NCBI GenBank assembly: GCA_900769955.1
Contig: CAAGIP010000055.1
Coordinates: 1-6,763 of the forward strand
From: Spirochaetia bacterium
GTDB lineage: Bacteria > Spirochaetota > Spirochaetia > Sphaerochaetales > Sphaerochaetaceae
DNA length: 6,763 bases
Direction: 5' to 3'
The notes under the pieces are model-generated. The model had not been told where the DNA came from. It was given only the letters and a program-made list of their open reading frames with translations, and ran no database searches. A program made the translations under genes and the position numbers. The number at the start of each line of letters is the position of its first letter. Positions within the stretch are counted from its first letter, which is position 1. Positions 6,106-6,763 of this stretch are shown here, in pieces.

Positions 6106-6763
6106 AGCAGAATCTTCACACCCACACACTTTACTGCGATGGGAAGAACACGCCTGAGGAGATGGTACAAAGTGCCATCTCCCATGGCTTTTCATCCCTT
6201 GGCTTTTCATCCCATGTCCACACCGGCTTTGACTATGATTCATGCGGTATAAAATCATATGAAAAAACAGATGAGTACTTTTCAGAGCTGGAAAGACTGA
6301 AGAAAAAGCATGAGGGACAGCTTGAAATATTTAAGGGCCTTGAGCTGGAAAGCCGTGACATAAACGGCATTATTCCAGAGGTCGATGAAAGATGCGACTA
6401 TTCAATCGGCTCGGTACACTGGTTCTGGAAGGGGGATGAGCACTGGGAAGTTGACTGGAAGAGCGAAATCTTCCTTCAGGCTGCAGAAGCCTTCGGAGGC
6501 TTCCGTCCTTTAATCGAGAGTTACTATGAGGAAGTGAAGCGCTTTGCTTCCTTCTCAGACTATGACATTACCGGTCACATCGATCTTGTCACGAAGTTCA
6601 CGGAAAAGACCGGATGGAACTTCGAAAAGGAAGATTGGTACCGCGATGCGGCAATCGCCGCGGCCGATGAGTGCATCGGACGGGGAAAGATTCTTGAAGT
6701 GAACACGGGAGCAATCTCACGCGGCTACAGGACTGCTCCCTACCCTGCTCCCTTCATACTGAA
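6102..6763 (+). CDS. PHP-domain phosphoesterase, HisJ-type histidinol-phosphatase family (3' truncated by window edge)
   Basis: The first 220 residues of a PHP-superfamily metal-dependent phosphoesterase, open to the right edge; HisJ-like proteins are about 260-280 residues, so the C-terminal metal-binding part is missing. Visible ligands and motifs are HTHTLYCDG at 6-14 (H6, H8), SSHVH at 36-40, GLELE at 79-83, GSVH at 103-106, GHIDLV at 158-163 and EVNTGAISRGYR at 199-210. These match the Bacillota histidinol-phosphatase (HisK/HisJ) subgroup, which hydrolyses L-histidinol phosphate in histidine synthesis. The ATG overlaps the kinase stop as ATGA, and no strong ribosome site precedes it, so translation probably depends on coupling to the kinase. 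No other histidine gene is in view, so a sugar-phosphate or other phosphomonoester substrate is a fair alternative. The gene has no start-to-stop ORF in the window because the stop lies beyond it. Confidence 0.85.
   Translation, partial: MKQNLHTHTLYCDGKNTPEEMVQSAISHGFSSLGFSSHVHTGFDYDSCGIKSYEKTDEYFSELERLKKKHEGQLEIFKGLELESRDINGIIPEVDERCDYSIGSVHWFWKGDEHWEVDWKSEIFLQAAEAFGGFRPLIESYYEEVKRFASFSDYDITGHIDLVTKFTEKTGWNFEKEDWYRDAAIAAADECIGRGKILEVNTGAISRGYRTAPYPAPFIL
6185..6213 (+). repeat. Short in-frame tandem repeat inside the PHP gene
   Basis: The 14-mer TGGCTTTTCATCCC occurs at 6185-6198 and again at 6200-6213, a period of 15 bp. It encodes GFSSL followed by GFSSH, where the second unit carries the metal-site histidine H38. 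The family normally has a similar G-F-x-S-L-G-F-S-x-H stretch, so the protein is not disrupted. Confidence 0.6.

Overview
The window looks like a carbohydrate and polyol metabolism region of a bacterial chromosome, probably from Bacillota (Clostridia, perhaps a Lachnospiraceae-like gut or rumen organism). This placement is tentative. It rests on strong GGAGG-type ribosome binding sites, tight 4-bp ATGA gene overlaps, an AGG/AGA- and ATA-tolerant codon style at what looks like mid GC content, and the gene families present: a GPH sugar symporter, a LmbE/PIG-L deacetylase, a GlpA-like oxidoreductase plus DUF1667 trio, and a HisJ-type PHP protein. A spirochaete or another anaerobe with similar gene content is not excluded. 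No mobile element, RNA gene or CRISPR array is visible.

Layout: (1) Bases 1-1745, plus strand: the 3' part of a GPH-family sugar:cation symporter gene, overlapping by 4 bp a complete PIG-L family N-deacetylase gene. The pair suggests uptake of an N-acetylated or otherwise acylamido-sugar followed by deacetylation. (2) A symmetric hairpin at 1751-1785 lies between convergent genes and can end transcription from both sides. (3) Bases 1789-4756, minus strand: a three-gene operon, each junction overlapping by 4 bp. In transcription order it encodes a GlpA-like FAD oxidoreductase with a C-terminal BFD-type [2Fe-2S] domain, an FAD/NAD(P) oxidoreductase with a C-terminal extension, and a small DUF1667 protein with a four-cysteine motif. 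Together they look like an electron-transferring dehydrogenase complex, classically assigned to anaerobic glycerol-3-phosphate oxidation. (4) Bases 4757-5022: a divergent intergenic region with weak candidate promoters on both strands and two small inverted repeats that could be operators. (5) Bases 5023-6763, plus strand: a PfkB-family sugar kinase resembling 2-keto-3-deoxygluconate kinase, overlapping by 4 bp a PHP-domain phosphoesterase of the HisJ (histidinol-phosphatase) type that runs off the right edge.

Taken together, the window seems to join sugar import and deacetylation, oxidation of a phosphorylated polyol or hydroxy-acid, and sugar-acid phosphorylation. Nothing here is a clearly new system. 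The least understood parts are the DUF1667 subunit, the real substrate of the oxidoreductase trio (no glycerol kinase or facilitator is next to it in the window), and the role of a HisJ-like phosphatase translationally coupled to a sugar kinase.
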